Part shown: piece by piece, positions 8,849 through 17,415 of the stretch
How the letters are laid out: every line of letters starts with the position of its first letter
Position numbering within the stretch: the first letter of the stretch is position 1
Assembly (NCBI RefSeq): GCF_017776525.1
Contig: NZ_JACVEW010000002.1
Coordinates: 62,001 to 126,000 of the forward strand
Direction: 5' to 3'
DNA: 64,000 nucleotides
From: Marinobacterium alkalitolerans
GTDB taxonomy: Bacteria > Pseudomonadota > Gammaproteobacteria > Pseudomonadales > Balneatricaceae
Notes under the pieces: generated by a model
The model's input: only the letters and a program-made list of their open reading frames with translations
Told to the model about the DNA's origin: nothing
Database searches by the model: none
Position numbers and translations under genes: made by a program

Positions 8849-8885
8849 GAAAAGCAGCCGCCGGACAGGTGTCACGGGCGGCTGC
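8849..8885 (-). terminator. Intrinsic terminator/attenuator between the diiron and reductase genes
   Basis: On the minus strand a perfect nine-base stem (GCAGCCGCC with GGCGGCTGC, 8854-8862 and 8877-8885) with a 14-base loop is followed directly by TTTTCTGT. It sits after the diiron gene stop and before the reductase, so most transcripts may stop after the oxygenase gene and a fraction read through. Confidence 0.65.
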
Positions 8886-8908
8886 TGATGCGCTCATGCA
8901 AACAGGGA

Positions 8909-9934
8909 TCAGAAGATCGGGATGATGTCTGCAGAGTCCAGGTCGGCCTGGGTCACTTCTTCACCGGTGATATCCACTTCCGGAATCGCCGGGAATGGGG
9001 TGTCGTACTTGTCCAGTACCGCTTTCAGGTTGAGCATGGCGTTGCGCCAGTTTTCCAGCTTGTCTTCATAGGTCGGAATACCGAAGCCGGCTTCACGTGC
9101 CAGTGCTTCCGCTTCACGCTGGGTCGCGATGAAGTCATCCGGCAGGTCCCAGAATTCGGCCGGCGGCTCGAACAGAACGGCAGACAGGAACAGGTAGCCC
9201 GCACGGATCTGCTTGGTGATGATGCTCTTCTCTTCATCAGACAGTTTCGGGTAGTCACGCTCCATCAGGGACAGACAGATCGCCATGTGGCGGCCTTCGT
9301 CACGGCCGATGTTCTTGAACGCTTCGGTGAAGACCATCTCTTCACAGCTTTGAGACATCTGCTTGAAGATGGTAGCCGCAGCAATTTCACCCATCAGGAA
9401 GGAGCTGAACAGTACCGCCAGGCTGTACTTGGGCACGGCCTGCTTGTAGCCGTTCCAGTAGCGACCACCGTTGTAGTAGAGCCAGCGGGCGTTCTTCTGC
9501 AGGCGACGGCCCAGATCGGTTTTCGGCTCGTACTCCAGCGGGCTGGCAGATTCGAGCATTTTGGTGATCACCAGACCACACATCTGTTCGTGGTTCTGCT
9601 CGTCGCGCGTTACAGAGAAGAAGCAGCGGCGAATCGCGTCTTCTTCGTGATCTTCATAGGTCTTGATAAAGGCTTCCGCAAATACGGGCGGTGCAGAAGC
9701 ATCGAATACAGAGAGCAGGGTCCACCAGTAGGCAATCGCCTCACGCTCTTCCCAGGAATAGCTGGAGGGGTCAAAGGTGTCCCAGGGCAGGTCTTTCGGG
9801 TTCCAAGCTTCACGCAGGGACGCATCCCAGATCTCTTCCATTTTGGAGGTCTTGGTTTCCCAGCGCAGCGGGTAGATATTCGGCTGCGGCGTTTCCGGCG
9901 GGAATTCCATGGTGTTAGCGATTTTATCGTGCAT
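8909..9934 (-). CDS. Diiron ferritin-fold oxygenase-like protein
   Basis: 341 residues with the carboxylate-bridged diiron signature of the ferritin/RNR-R2/bacterial multicomponent monooxygenase superfamily. Two ExxH pairs are visible, DEQNHE (Glu112, His115) and DEGRH (Glu213, His216), with a helix-3 Glu183 in MGEIAAAT exactly 30 residues before the second pair. The first-helix ligand may be Glu87 or Asp78. The DEGRHM spelling recalls the hydroxylase alpha subunits of phenol/methane monooxygenases and acyl-ACP desaturases, but there is no beta, gamma or effector gene nearby. With the adjacent MmoC-type reductase it should activate O2 on an unknown substrate. The steroid island starts just upstream, so a steroid substrate is possible but unproven. 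Confidence 0.75.
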   Translation of the reverse strand: MHDKIANTMEFPPETPQPNIYPLRWETKTSKMEEIWDASLREAWNPKDLPWDTFDPSSYSWEEREAIAYWWTLLSVFDASAPPVFAEAFIKTYEDHEEDAIRRCFFSVTRDEQNHEQMCGLVITKMLESASPLEYEPKTDLGRRLQKNARWLYYNGGRYWNGYKQAVPKYSLAVLFSSFLMGEIAAATIFKQMSQSCEEMVFTEAFKNIGRDEGRHMAICLSLMERDYPKLSDEEKSIITKQIRAGYLFLSAVLFEPPAEFWDLPDDFIATQREAEALAREAGFGIPTYEDKLENWRNAMLNLKAVLDKYDTPFPAIPEVDITGEEVTQADLDSADIIPIF

Positions 9935-9979
9935 GGAGCTTACCTCTGTATAGGTTTTCTTGTTGTTGGAGACCTCTAG

Positions 9980-10008
9980 AATCTAGGGTTAAGTGATACA
10001 CAAATCAA
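9980..10008 (-). promoter_or_regulatory. Candidate promoter of the diiron gene
   Basis: On the minus strand TTGATT (10003-10008) and TAGATT (9980-9985) are spaced by exactly 17 bases, giving a leader of about 40 bases before the ATG at 9934. The leader contains AACAACAAGAAAACC (9953-9967), an A-rich triplet run discussed under findings. Confidence 0.35.
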
Positions 10009-10035
10009 TTCAAAAAAATTGCATTATGTATCGCT
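9992..10035. repeat. Operator-like inverted repeat upstream of the diiron gene
   Basis: AGTGATACA (9992-10000) and TGTATCGCT (10027-10035) are complementary at eight of nine positions across a 26-base A/T-rich spacer. The upstream arm-spacer region overlaps the candidate -35. The sequence differs from the steroid-island operator, so a different regulator would be involved. Beyond it, 10036-10226 is noncoding and holds only the hairpin at 10199-10218. Confidence 0.35.
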
Positions 10036-10198
10036 TATTTTATGGGCACGTTTTATGCAAATCATTTAAAAGAAGATTTAAAACAGAGGCTTACCTGCGA
10101 TGTCGCTGGTTTTTTCAGGTATGAAGTGGGAGGATTAAAGGCGTAAAAACGATAGGGTTATTTGACAGGGGTCAATTAACTGGCAGGAGGCGGGGCAG

Positions 10199-10218
10199 GG
10201 CCTCCCGGGCGGGAGGCC
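10199..10218 (-). terminator. Hairpin after the serine hydrolase gene
   Basis: GGCCTCCC-GGGC-GGGAGGCC is a perfect eight-pair stem with a four-base loop lying nine bases beyond the stop of the minus-strand hydrolase gene. No U-tract follows, so it may end transcription poorly or protect the 3' end of the message. Confidence 0.45.
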
Positions 10219-10226
10219 GAAGTAGC

Positions 10227-11558
10227 TCACTGATCGACGAAATGATCAGCAAGGCGCTGGTAGAGGGGTAGGGTGAAGCAGTCGTTGGCCTTGTTGCCCG
10301 CAATCGGGTGTGAGGCAAATCGGGCGATGACAAGTGCGCGAGTGGGGTCGATATAGAGGCTTTGGCCGTGAACGCCACGTGCCATGAAGGCACCGTTTTC
10401 ATTCCCGGTAACCCACCACATGCTGTTGAATGACCAGCGCTTCATGCTCGGGTGAACGGGGTCGGCAAAGGCCGGAAACTGACCCCCGGCACGAATGGCC
10501 TTGACCACATCCGGGTGCAGAATCTGCTCGCTCCCCATGCGCCCCTCGTTCAGGATCAACTCACCGAAGCGGGCCAGATCACGCAGGCTGGCATTAAGGC
10601 CACCGCCGGAGAAGGGGGTTCCGTACTCGTCCACCTGGAACAGAGCAGGGCGTTCCATGCCAATCCTGCTCCAGATTCGCTCCTCCAGATACTCTGCCAC
10701 CGACAGGCCGGTGACGCGCGCCACCAGCCAGCCGATCACCTCGGTGTTGGCGGTCAGGTAATGGAAAGCCTCACCGTGTTCACCCTTTTTCTGCACCATT
10801 GGCAGGTATTCATAGTAACCGGTGGGGCCCTTGTAATCCCGGGGCTTGGGGAGGGGATTGCCGGCGGCCGAAAAGACCCATATTTCCGATTCCGGATCGG
10901 CATAGTTCTCGTCGAAGTCGATGCCTGTGGTCATGTTGAGCACCTGGTCAACCCTGGCATCACCAAACCCCGACCCTTTCAGTTCTGGAATGTAATGGCT
11001 GATCGGCTGTTCTGCGTCGATTTCACCCCGTTTGATCAGATCCAGTGCCAGGGTGCCTGTCACGGCCTTGGTCATCGACATCAGCAGGTGCTGTTCGTAA
11101 TCCTCGAAACCATCAAAATAGCGTTCGTATACGACCTGCCCCTGATGCATGACCAGAAGCCCGTCGGTGTAGGTTTCCTGCAGCCCCTGCTCAAATGTGA
11201 TCGGCCGCTCCTGCCCCCAGGGCGTATAGGTCAGCTGCTCGATCTGAGCGTCAGGTGCATAATCGAGCGCACGGGGAGGGGTATTGCGACGGCTGACGAG
11301 CGTGGTCGGTAAAAACTCGTTCATATGCCTGACACTGTAACGCAGGGCCGGAAACTGGAAGAAAGAGCCATCGGCCAGTCGCACGCGGCGCTCGGCGGGA
11401 GGCGGGCTGCCCTGCATCCAGCCCATCAGGTCAGGCGCCGATTCTGCTGCAGACAGGTGATCATTGGATGCCGGTGCCGGGCACTGGCTGGCCTGTACCG
11501 AGAGTGAAGTGGCTCCGAACAGGGCCGCCAGCAGCAGACCGGATGTGATGCGGGACAT
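10227..11558 (-). CDS. Secreted serine hydrolase of the class C beta-lactamase/NylB/family VIII esterase fold
   Basis: 443 residues with a cleavable-looking signal peptide (SGLLLAALFGATSLSVQA). The catalytic SxxK tetrad is S161-M-T-K164; a YLTAN segment can serve as the YxN motif and GVHGQSLYIDP near the C-terminus as the third motif. The overall pattern is closer to 6-aminohexanoate-dimer hydrolases and family VIII esterases than to true beta-lactamases, so an ester or amide substrate in the periplasm is expected. It follows the 3alpha-hydroxysteroid dehydrogenase by 15 bases and shares its promoter, which suggests a conjugated or esterified steroid, for example a bile-acid conjugate, as substrate; that last step is inference. 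Confidence 0.8.
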   Translation of the reverse strand: MSRITSGLLLAALFGATSLSVQASQCPAPASNDHLSAAESAPDLMGWMQGSPPPAERRVRLADGSFFQFPALRYSVRHMNEFLPTTLVSRRNTPPRALDYAPDAQIEQLTYTPWGQERPITFEQGLQETYTDGLLVMHQGQVVYERYFDGFEDYEQHLLMSMTKAVTGTLALDLIKRGEIDAEQPISHYIPELKGSGFGDARVDQVLNMTTGIDFDENYADPESEIWVFSAAGNPLPKPRDYKGPTGYYEYLPMVQKKGEHGEAFHYLTANTEVIGWLVARVTGLSVAEYLEERIWSRIGMERPALFQVDEYGTPFSGGGLNASLRDLARFGELILNEGRMGSEQILHPDVVKAIRAGGQFPAFADPVHPSMKRWSFNSMWWVTGNENGAFMARGVHGQSLYIDPTRALVIARFASHPIAGNKANDCFTLPLYQRLADHFVDQ

Positions 11559-11573
11559 AACGCCTCCTTTGAA

Positions 11574-12341
11574 TCAGAACGTGTGGGCTCGCACCATCGC
11601 GTCCATGCCACCGTCAATGAACAGGACCGACCCGTTCACAAAGGCGGACTGGTCCGACAGCAGGAAATCAACGCCATCGGCAATTTCGTCCGGAACGCCG
11701 GCGCGGCCCATGGGCGCGACAAAATTCTTCACCGCTTCTCCGAACCGGGCATCCTCTTTGGATGCCTGATGCAGCGGCGTTTCAACAGCGCCCGGCGCGA
11801 TCACGTTCAGGCGCATGCCCTGCTTGCCCCAGGCAACGGACTTGCGGCGACCAAACACAGTTACGGCATATTTGGAGGCGGCATAGGCGGCAGCGGGGTC
11901 TCCCAGCTCCTCAGCTATCTGGCGGGATCGGGCTTCATCACCTTCCAGCATAGCAGCGGTCATGGGATGCGGCTGTGCCACCATGTGGCTGCCGGCAACG
12001 GACCCGATGATCACGGCCTTGCCGTTACCGCTGTTGGCCAGGGCCGTTTCCAGGCCTTCCAGGTATTCGGTGACACCAAAATAGTTCACCCCAATGATGA
12101 GTCCGACCGAGGGGGCCGTTACGCCCACACCGGCGCAGGCCACCACGGCATCCAGCCGATTGTCGCAGGCAGCAAGGGTCTGCTCCACGGCAGCCTTGCG
12201 GCCTTTAGCGCTGGACAGGTCGGCATTGACATCGGCGTTGCGCAGATCGACCCGGATCAGAGTGTGGCCTGCGGCTTCAAGGTGTTGGCAAACGGCAGCG
12301 CCGATGCCTGAAGCGGCGCCGGTAACGGCAATCGTGGACAT
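11574..12341 (-). CDS. hsdA: 3alpha-hydroxysteroid dehydrogenase/carbonyl reductase
   Basis: 255-residue short-chain dehydrogenase strongly resembling Comamonas testosteroni HsdA. Shared features are the start STIAVTGAASGIG, the unusually short alpha/beta region (VDLRNADVNADLS), the large central insertion around residues 115-150 and the ending FIDGGMDAMVR. The active-site YAASK motif is intact. It oxidises 3alpha-hydroxyl groups of steroids and bile acids to 3-ketones with NAD(P)+, the entry step to ring degradation. First gene of a two-gene operon with the serine hydrolase. A copy of the island operator lies 61 bases upstream, within the 3' end of the MFS gene. Confidence 0.88.
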   Translation of the reverse strand: MSTIAVTGAASGIGAAVCQHLEAAGHTLIRVDLRNADVNADLSSAKGRKAAVEQTLAACDNRLDAVVACAGVGVTAPSVGLIIGVNYFGVTEYLEGLETALANSGNGKAVIIGSVAGSHMVAQPHPMTAAMLEGDEARSRQIAEELGDPAAAYAASKYAVTVFGRRKSVAWGKQGMRLNVIAPGAVETPLHQASKEDARFGEAVKNFVAPMGRAGVPDEIADGVDFLLSDQSAFVNGSVLFIDGGMDAMVRAHTF

Positions 12342-12402
12342 GTGGCTTTCCTCGTTGTTATCGGTTGTTGCACCAGACTATGCAAGTGATGCCCCGGTGG
12401 CA

Positions 12403-12420
12403 CTTCGTCCATTCAGACTA
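12403..12420 (-). promoter_or_regulatory. Island operator, copy 1 (upstream of hsdA)
   Basis: Minus-strand TAGTCTGAATGGACGAAG matches the consensus TAGTCY-N4-KGACGATG at all core positions but the final two. It lies 61 bases from the hsdA ATG and overlaps the last codons of the MFS gene. A CATAGT hexamer about 21 bases downstream could be the -10. Confidence 0.6.
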
Positions 12421-13750
12421 TAGCGTCTGACACCCTGTCGGCGCAGCCAGCGGCTGGCTGGCGCTGATGGCGAGCGACCGCCTGCAGCAGAAGGACTGCA
12501 GCCAGCGTGCTGACACACCCCAGCAGCAGTGAATAACGCAGGGACTCCGTGCCCAGCATGGGGGTGATCAGGTCGCTGAGTGCCCCCACCGCCAGCGGGC
12601 CTACGCCAACGCCGAACAGGGTCACCAGTACGGTCTGGCAGGCCATGGCGACTGCGCGGCTGTCGGGTGAAACCAGACGGGTAATCATGCTGAAACAGGG
12701 GCCTACCCACCAGACGGCAAAAAAGCCATTCAGGGCACACCAGACCATGGCGGTTGGTATGGTGTAACCCTGTATCACAAACGTACTGTTGGCAGGCCAG
12801 AGCAGGTAAGCCGTCATCGATAACAGGCCGATACCGTGACCGATCTGGGGAATCAGCAGTTGCCAGCGTTGATGGGCGCTCAGGAGCCGATCCGTCATCC
12901 AGCCGCTGAACAGCATGCCCAGAGCGGCGGTGCCACCGCCGATGAAACCGGCCAGAATCCCGGCCTGCTGCAGTTCAAGGCCGTGGGAGCGCACCAGAAA
13001 GGTCGCGTTCCACATGCCATAGGCGTTTGCGCCCAGCGTGCTCATGCCGGCGGCAAAAATCAGGTAACGATAGGGTTTCAGCGCCCACAGGGATGTCAGG
13101 GTGGCACCAAGCGACAGGGCCGGGCTGGACTGGGCATCCTGAGGAGGATCCCAGGCGCCTCGGACCGGTTCTTTCACCAGCAGAATCACCAGCGCAATCA
13201 GGCTGGTCGGCATGGCCACGGCCATAAAACCGGTGCGCCAGCCGTACTGTTCGACCAGCCAGGCCCCGACACTCATGGCGATGATTACGGCCAGCGTCGG
13301 GGCCGTACTGAAGCAGCTGATGGCAAAGGCACGCCGGTTGGGCGGGTAGAGGTCGGCGATCATGGAGATCGAGCTGGGGGTAACGGCGGATTCACCAATG
13401 GCCACCAGCATACGTGCCATTACCAGCACTACAAACCCGGTCGCAAAACCACACAGCAGGGTGGTAGCACTCCAGATGATGGCGCTGGCGGCCAGCACCC
13501 GGGTGCGTGGAAAACGGTCGGCAAGGCGGCCCGCTCCCAGTCCGAAGAAAGCATAGACGCCGGCGAAGGCCAACCCTGAGACCAGACCCATGGCGGTATC
13601 ACTGGCATCGAATTCCTGTTTGATCGGCTCGATCATCACCGCCATGATCTGGCGGCCGATAAAGGTGTTGGTATAGAGCAGGGCCAGCAGCAGGAGCATG
13701 CCATGTCGACGCCATACCGGCGAAGAAACTCTTGGGTTGTGCGTCAACAT
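12413..13750 (-). CDS. MFS transporter, probable steroid/bile-acid carrier
   Basis: 445 residues with about 12 hydrophobic segments; major facilitator family. The start at 13750 has an AAGGAG RBS. The N-terminal signature IMAVMIEPIKQEFDASDTAMGLVSGLAFA is, in its short core EPIKQEF.ASDT.MGL, nearly the same as in the second MFS gene at 25.3 kb, so the two are paralogues. It is the last gene of the hsaB-SDR-hsaE-hsaG-hsaF operon and thus co-transcribed with ring-A degradation. A proton-coupled uptake or efflux role for steroids or intermediates is likely; the substrate cannot be read from sequence. Confidence 0.82.
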   Translation of the reverse strand: MLTHNPRVSSPVWRRHGMLLLLALLYTNTFIGRQIMAVMIEPIKQEFDASDTAMGLVSGLAFAGVYAFFGLGAGRLADRFPRTRVLAASAIIWSATTLLCGFATGFVVLVMARMLVAIGESAVTPSSISMIADLYPPNRRAFAISCFSTAPTLAVIIAMSVGAWLVEQYGWRTGFMAVAMPTSLIALVILLVKEPVRGAWDPPQDAQSSPALSLGATLTSLWALKPYRYLIFAAGMSTLGANAYGMWNATFLVRSHGLELQQAGILAGFIGGGTAALGMLFSGWMTDRLLSAHQRWQLLIPQIGHGIGLLSMTAYLLWPANSTFVIQGYTIPTAMVWCALNGFFAVWWVGPCFSMITRLVSPDSRAVAMACQTVLVTLFGVGVGPLAVGALSDLITPMLGTESLRYSLLLGCVSTLAAVLLLQAVARHQRQPAAGCADRVSDAIV

Positions 13751-13791
13751 GGGGGCTCCTTTTTACGCAGCAGTTGGCCAGCTGGGCCGCT

Positions 13792-14820
13792 TTAAATAAG
13801 GCCTTTCTCTTTCGCCATGGTCAATGCCAGGTCTTCAATCATGTCTTCCTGCCCGCCGACAGTGCCGCGGCGACCAAGCTCTACCAGAATGTCGCGCGCC
13901 GAAATGCCGTACTTCTTCTCCGCACGCTGGGCAAACAGCAGGAAGGAGGAGTACACACCGGCGTAGCCCAGCGTCAGCGCATCGCGGTCCACGCGGATCG
14001 GCTGATCCATGATCGGGAACACCCGGTCTTCGGCCACATCCATGATCTTGTACAGATCGATACCGGTCTCCACGCCCATGCGATCCAGCACGGCGCAGAA
14101 CACCTCCAGCGGCGTATTGCCGGCACCGGCACCCAGGCCCGCAACCGAGCCGTCAATGCGTGAAGCGCCCGCTTCGATGGCCGCCAGGGAGTTGGCGATC
14201 GCCATGCCCATGTTGTGGTGGCCGTGGAAGCCGATCTCGACACTGCTCGGCAGTTCGGCACGCAGCAGGCCGATCTTGGCAGTGACCTCATCCGGCAGCA
14301 TGTAACCGGCAGAGTCAGTGGCGTAGATGCAGTTGGCACCGTAGCTGACCATCAGCTTGGCCTGTTCCAGGATCTTCTCCGGGCTGACCATGTGCGCCAT
14401 CATCAAAAAGCCGACGGTGTCCATTTCCATCTTGGCGGCCATGCCGATGTGCTGTTCGGACACATCCGCTTCGGTGCAGTGAGTCGCCACACGGATGGTG
14501 GAAACGCCGCAGTCCTTGGCCATCTTCAGGTGATCGACGGTACCGATCCCCGGCAGCAGTAGCGCGGAGATTTTGGCGTTTTTCATTTTCGGCACGACCG
14601 CGTTGAGGTATTCCTCGTCGCTGTGGGCCGGGAAGCCGTAGTTCACGGACGCACCACCGAGGCCATCCCCGTGGGTGACTTCGATCAGCGGCATGCCCGC
14701 TTCGTCCATGCCGGTGGCGATGTTGACCATTTCGTCCAGACTGATCTGGTGACGTTTGGCGTGCATGCCGTCACGCAGAGACATATCGTGCAGCGTGACT
14801 TTCTTACCGTTCAGGTTCAT
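13792..14820 (-). CDS. hsaF: 4-hydroxy-2-oxohexanoate/oxovalerate aldolase
   Basis: 342 residues of the DmpG/BphI/MhpE/HsaF family. [16 protein letters not shown] near the N-terminus carries the metal- and substrate-binding Arg-Asp pair, and FHGHHNMG provides the metal-binding His residues. Class II pyruvate aldolase that splits the 4-hydroxy-2-oxo acid into pyruvate and an aldehyde (propanal in steroid catabolism), which is channelled into the partner HsaG. Starts 14 bases after hsaG with a GGAGG RBS. Gene order hsaE-hsaG-hsaF is the same as in the actinobacterial steroid cluster. Confidence 0.93.
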   Translation of the reverse strand: MNLNGKKVTLHDMSLRDGMHAKRHQISLDEMVNIATGMDEAGMPLIEVTHGDGLGGASVNYGFPAHSDEEYLNAVVPKMKNAKISALLLPGIGTVDHLKMAKDCGVSTIRVATHCTEADVSEQHIGMAAKMEMDTVGFLMMAHMVSPEKILEQAKLMVSYGANCIYATDSAGYMLPDEVTAKIGLLRAELPSSVEIGFHGHHNMGMAIANSLAAIEAGASRIDGSVAGLGAGAGNTPLEVFCAVLDRMGVETGIDLYKIMDVAEDRVFPIMDQPIRVDRDALTLGYAGVYSSFLLFAQRAEKKYGISARDILVELGRRGTVGGQEDMIEDLALTMAKEKGLI

Positions 14821-14834
14821 GTGTCTTTCCTCCG

Positions 14835-15746
14835 TTAGCCACGCTCAGGCAAAGTGATGGTGCCGTTGGCCGCTTCTTCCGCGAACATTTCAGCGGTGCG
14901 CAGACCGGCTGCAGTCATGATGTCCAGGTTGCCGGCGTACTTGGGCAGGAAATCGCCCAGCCCTTCCACTTCCATGAAGCAGGAGACGCGGTTGCCGTCG
15001 AACACCGGACCGTTCACCAGGCGATAACCCGGCACGTACTTCTGCACCTCTTTCACCATCTGGTGAACGGATTCGGTGATGGTGGCCTGATCCGGCTCGC
15101 CTTCGGTCAGGCAGTGGATGGTGTCACGCATGATCAGCGGCGGCTCGGCCGGGTTAATTATGATGATCGCCTTGCCGCGCTTGGCACCGCCAACCTTCTC
15201 CACGGCACCGGCGGTGGTGCGGGTGAACTCGTCGATGTTCTGGCGCGTGCCCGGACCGACCGAGCGGGACGAGACGGTGGCGATGATTTCGCCGTACTCA
15301 ACCGGCTGTACACGGGAGACTGCCGCCACCATCGGGATGGTCGCCTGGCCACCGCAGGTCACCATGTTGACGTTCAGCTCCAGGTTCTTGGCGTGCGCTT
15401 CCAGATTGACCGGCGGTACGCAGTAGGGACCGATAGCCGCGGGGGTCAGGTCGACCATGATCACACCCAGCTCGTTCAGCTTGCGGCTGTTCTCGGCATG
15501 CACGTAGGCGGAGGTGGCATCGAAGGCGACGCGGATGGCGTCTTCGATTACGTGCGGCAGCAGACCGTCCACGCCGGTAGCGCAGGTCTTGATGCCCATC
15601 TGTTCAGCACGCTTGAGACCTTCGGACTCGGGGTCGATGCCGACCATCCAGACGGGCTCAATCCACTCGGAGCGCTGCATTTTCATCAGCAGGTCGGTGC
15701 CGATGTTGCCCGGGCCGATGATGGCCGCTTTCAGTTTCTTGGACAT
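14835..15746 (-). CDS. hsaG: Acetaldehyde/propanal dehydrogenase, CoA-acylating
   Basis: 303 residues from ATG 15746 ([19 protein letters not shown]); a GTG four codons upstream is possible but family members begin at this Met. DmpF/BphJ/HsaG family: N-terminal NAD site GPGNIGTDL, catalytic Cys in [12 protein letters not shown] near residue 130. Converts the aldehyde released by HsaF to propionyl-CoA or acetyl-CoA with NAD+ and CoA. Forms the channelling complex with HsaF. The 64-base gap upstream holds CAAACAAGAATAAG, an A-rich run, and a short GC hairpin. Confidence 0.93.
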   Translation of the reverse strand: MSKKLKAAIIGPGNIGTDLLMKMQRSEWIEPVWMVGIDPESEGLKRAEQMGIKTCATGVDGLLPHVIEDAIRVAFDATSAYVHAENSRKLNELGVIMVDLTPAAIGPYCVPPVNLEAHAKNLELNVNMVTCGGQATIPMVAAVSRVQPVEYGEIIATVSSRSVGPGTRQNIDEFTRTTAGAVEKVGGAKRGKAIIIINPAEPPLIMRDTIHCLTEGEPDQATITESVHQMVKEVQKYVPGYRLVNGPVFDGNRVSCFMEVEGLGDFLPKYAGNLDIMTAAGLRTAEMFAEEAANGTITLPERG

Positions 15747-15789
15747 AGTGTGTTCCACTTATTCTTGTTTGAAGCCTTTGCTCGCAGAG

Positions 15790-15804
15790 CGCGCTCCGCG
15801 CGCG
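15790..15804. repeat. Short GC hairpin between hsaE and hsaG
   Basis: GCGCGC-TCC-GCGCGC forms a six-pair stem with a three-base loop in the 64-base gap between the two genes. It could stabilise one side of the operon message; no U-tract. Confidence 0.3.
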
Positions 15805-15810
15805 AAAGCA

Positions 15811-16602
15811 TTACTCCACAAAACGGATTGAGCAGCTGCCCATCTCTTCGGCCTTCAGGCTGAAATGATCGCCGGCACTGACCGGAATCAGGGGCGCCAG
15901 TGCGCCGGACAGAATGATCTCACCCTTGCGGAAGGGAATGCCGTACTCACCCAGTGTATTGGCCAGCCAGGCAACGGCTGCTGCCGGGTGCCCCTGTACC
16001 GCCGAGCCCAGCCCGGAGCCCGCCGGCTCATCGTTCTTGCGGATCTGCATCGCCACGGCAGCGAGGTCGAGCGTGTTCGGATCGGTGTGGGTTTCGCCAA
16101 TAACAAAGACGCCGCAAGAGGCGTTGTCGGCCACGGTATCGACAATGCTGATGCGCCAGTCGTCAATGCGCGAGTCCACTATCTCGAAGCAGGGCGCAAC
16201 CCATTCGGTGGCGGCCAGCACGTCTTCGGCGGTAACACCGGGGCCGGTCAAATCGTGCTTGAGGCAGAAAGCGATCTCGCCCTCGGCTCGGGGCTGGATC
16301 AGGCCGGCGGCTGACAGGCTTACCTCAGCACCGTCGGCGAAGTGCATGCGGTCGGTCAGGAAGCCGAAGTCAGGCTGATGTACGTTCAGCATTTCCTGCA
16401 CCGCTTTAGAGGTCACGCCGATCTTCTTGCCGATCACCCGTTCGCCGTCTGCTTCCCTCAATTGCAGTGTGTGCAGTGAAATGTGGTAGGCATCATCAAT
16501 GCTCAGTTGTGGATGACGCTCGATCAGGGGCGACAGCGTACAGCCTTCTTTGAGCGCAACATGCAGCTCCCGGCCCAGCTTTTCAATCAGTGACGCATTC
16601 AT
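15811..16602 (-). CDS. hsaE: 2-hydroxyhexa-2,4-dienoate hydratase
   Basis: 263 residues from ATG 16602 (MNASLIEKLG), chosen for the AAGGAG RBS. MhpD/DmpE/BphH/HsaE family: GKKIGVTSKAVQEM and PDFGFLTDRM segments are typical, as is PRAEGEIAFCL with metal-binding carboxylates and PAAAVAWLANTLGEYG. Adds water to the dienoate released when the cleaved A/B ring product is hydrolysed, giving 4-hydroxy-2-oxohexanoate for HsaF. Ten bases separate it from the SDR gene upstream. Confidence 0.92.
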   Translation of the reverse strand: MNASLIEKLGRELHVALKEGCTLSPLIERHPQLSIDDAYHISLHTLQLREADGERVIGKKIGVTSKAVQEMLNVHQPDFGFLTDRMHFADGAEVSLSAAGLIQPRAEGEIAFCLKHDLTGPGVTAEDVLAATEWVAPCFEIVDSRIDDWRISIVDTVADNASCGVFVIGETHTDPNTLDLAAVAMQIRKNDEPAGSGLGSAVQGHPAAAVAWLANTLGEYGIPFRKGEIILSGALAPLIPVSAGDHFSLKAEEMGSCSIRFVE

Positions 16603-16612
16603 GTGTGACTCC

Positions 16613-17383
16613 TTATCCCCAGACACTGCCTTCGGCACCACCGTCCACTTCGATCACCTTGCCGGTGACCCAGCTGGACGCCGGTGTGGCGAAGTAGAGT
16701 GCAGCCGCTGCAATATCCTCGGGCTCTCCAATACGCTGCAGAGGCGTGTTTTTCGCCATGGTCTCCAGCATCGCGGCAGGCGCTGCGTTTTCAAGTGCCG
16801 CCGTACGGATGGGGCCCGGCGCGATGGCGTTGACGCGTACCTCGGGCGAGAAGTCCTGCGCCAGCAGTTTGGTCAGGTGCGTCAGGGCGGCCTTGGCGGT
16901 GCCATAGGCGCTGAAATGCCTCTGGATATAACGTGCGGCCCCGGAGGTGATGTTGATCACGTTACCGCCGCCGGCTTCACGCATGTGTGGAACACACAGC
17001 TGGGTCAGTGAATAGGCGGAGGTCACGTTGAACTCGAGGACGCCGGCAAACTCTTCCGGGGTCATTTTCAGCGGGTCGTTGGGGCCGGAACCTCCGGCAT
17101 TGTTGACCAGGTGCGTAATCCTGCCCATGCCCTCCATGGCCGCAGCCACGAGTGCTTCCCGCTGGGACTGATCATTGACATCACAACTGACGGCAAGGGC
17201 ACGACGCCCCAGAGCACGCACCTCCTCGGCAACCGCCTCTACATCGGCGAGGGTGCGGGCCGAGCAGACCACATCGGCACCGGCTTCCGCGTAGGCCAGG
17301 GCAATGGCGCGCCCCAGACCGCGACCGGCGCCGGTAATGACGGCAACCTGACCGTCCAGCCTGAATCTGTTGATGATGGACAT
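16613..17383 (-). CDS. SDR oxidoreductase, 7alpha-hydroxysteroid dehydrogenase-like
   Basis: 256 residues from ATG 17383 (AAGGAG RBS; the upstream in-frame Met lacks one). Classical SDR: TGAGRGLG cofactor motif, NNAGGSGP, catalytic Ser in ITSGAA and YGTAK. The NNAGGxGP segment, RxNAIAPGxI and the ending SSWVTGKVIEVDGG resemble bacterial 7alpha-hydroxysteroid dehydrogenase (HdhA), which would suit bile acids. Many SDRs share these features, so the substrate remains a guess. It sits between hsaB and hsaE in the ring-degradation operon. Confidence 0.75.
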   Translation of the reverse strand: MSIINRFRLDGQVAVITGAGRGLGRAIALAYAEAGADVVCSARTLADVEAVAEEVRALGRRALAVSCDVNDQSQREALVAAAMEGMGRITHLVNNAGGSGPNDPLKMTPEEFAGVLEFNVTSAYSLTQLCVPHMREAGGGNVINITSGAARYIQRHFSAYGTAKAALTHLTKLLAQDFSPEVRVNAIAPGPIRTAALENAAPAAMLETMAKNTPLQRIGEPEDIAAAALYFATPASSWVTGKVIEVDGGAEGSVWG

Positions 17384-17415
17384 GGCAACTCCTTGTGTGT
17401 ATTCGGTGGTCATAA

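Noticed and set aside
10227-11558. Antibiotic-resistance class C beta-lactamase
   Set aside because: The SxxK fold is shared by esterases and amidases; motif spelling and the steroid operon context point away from beta-lactams.
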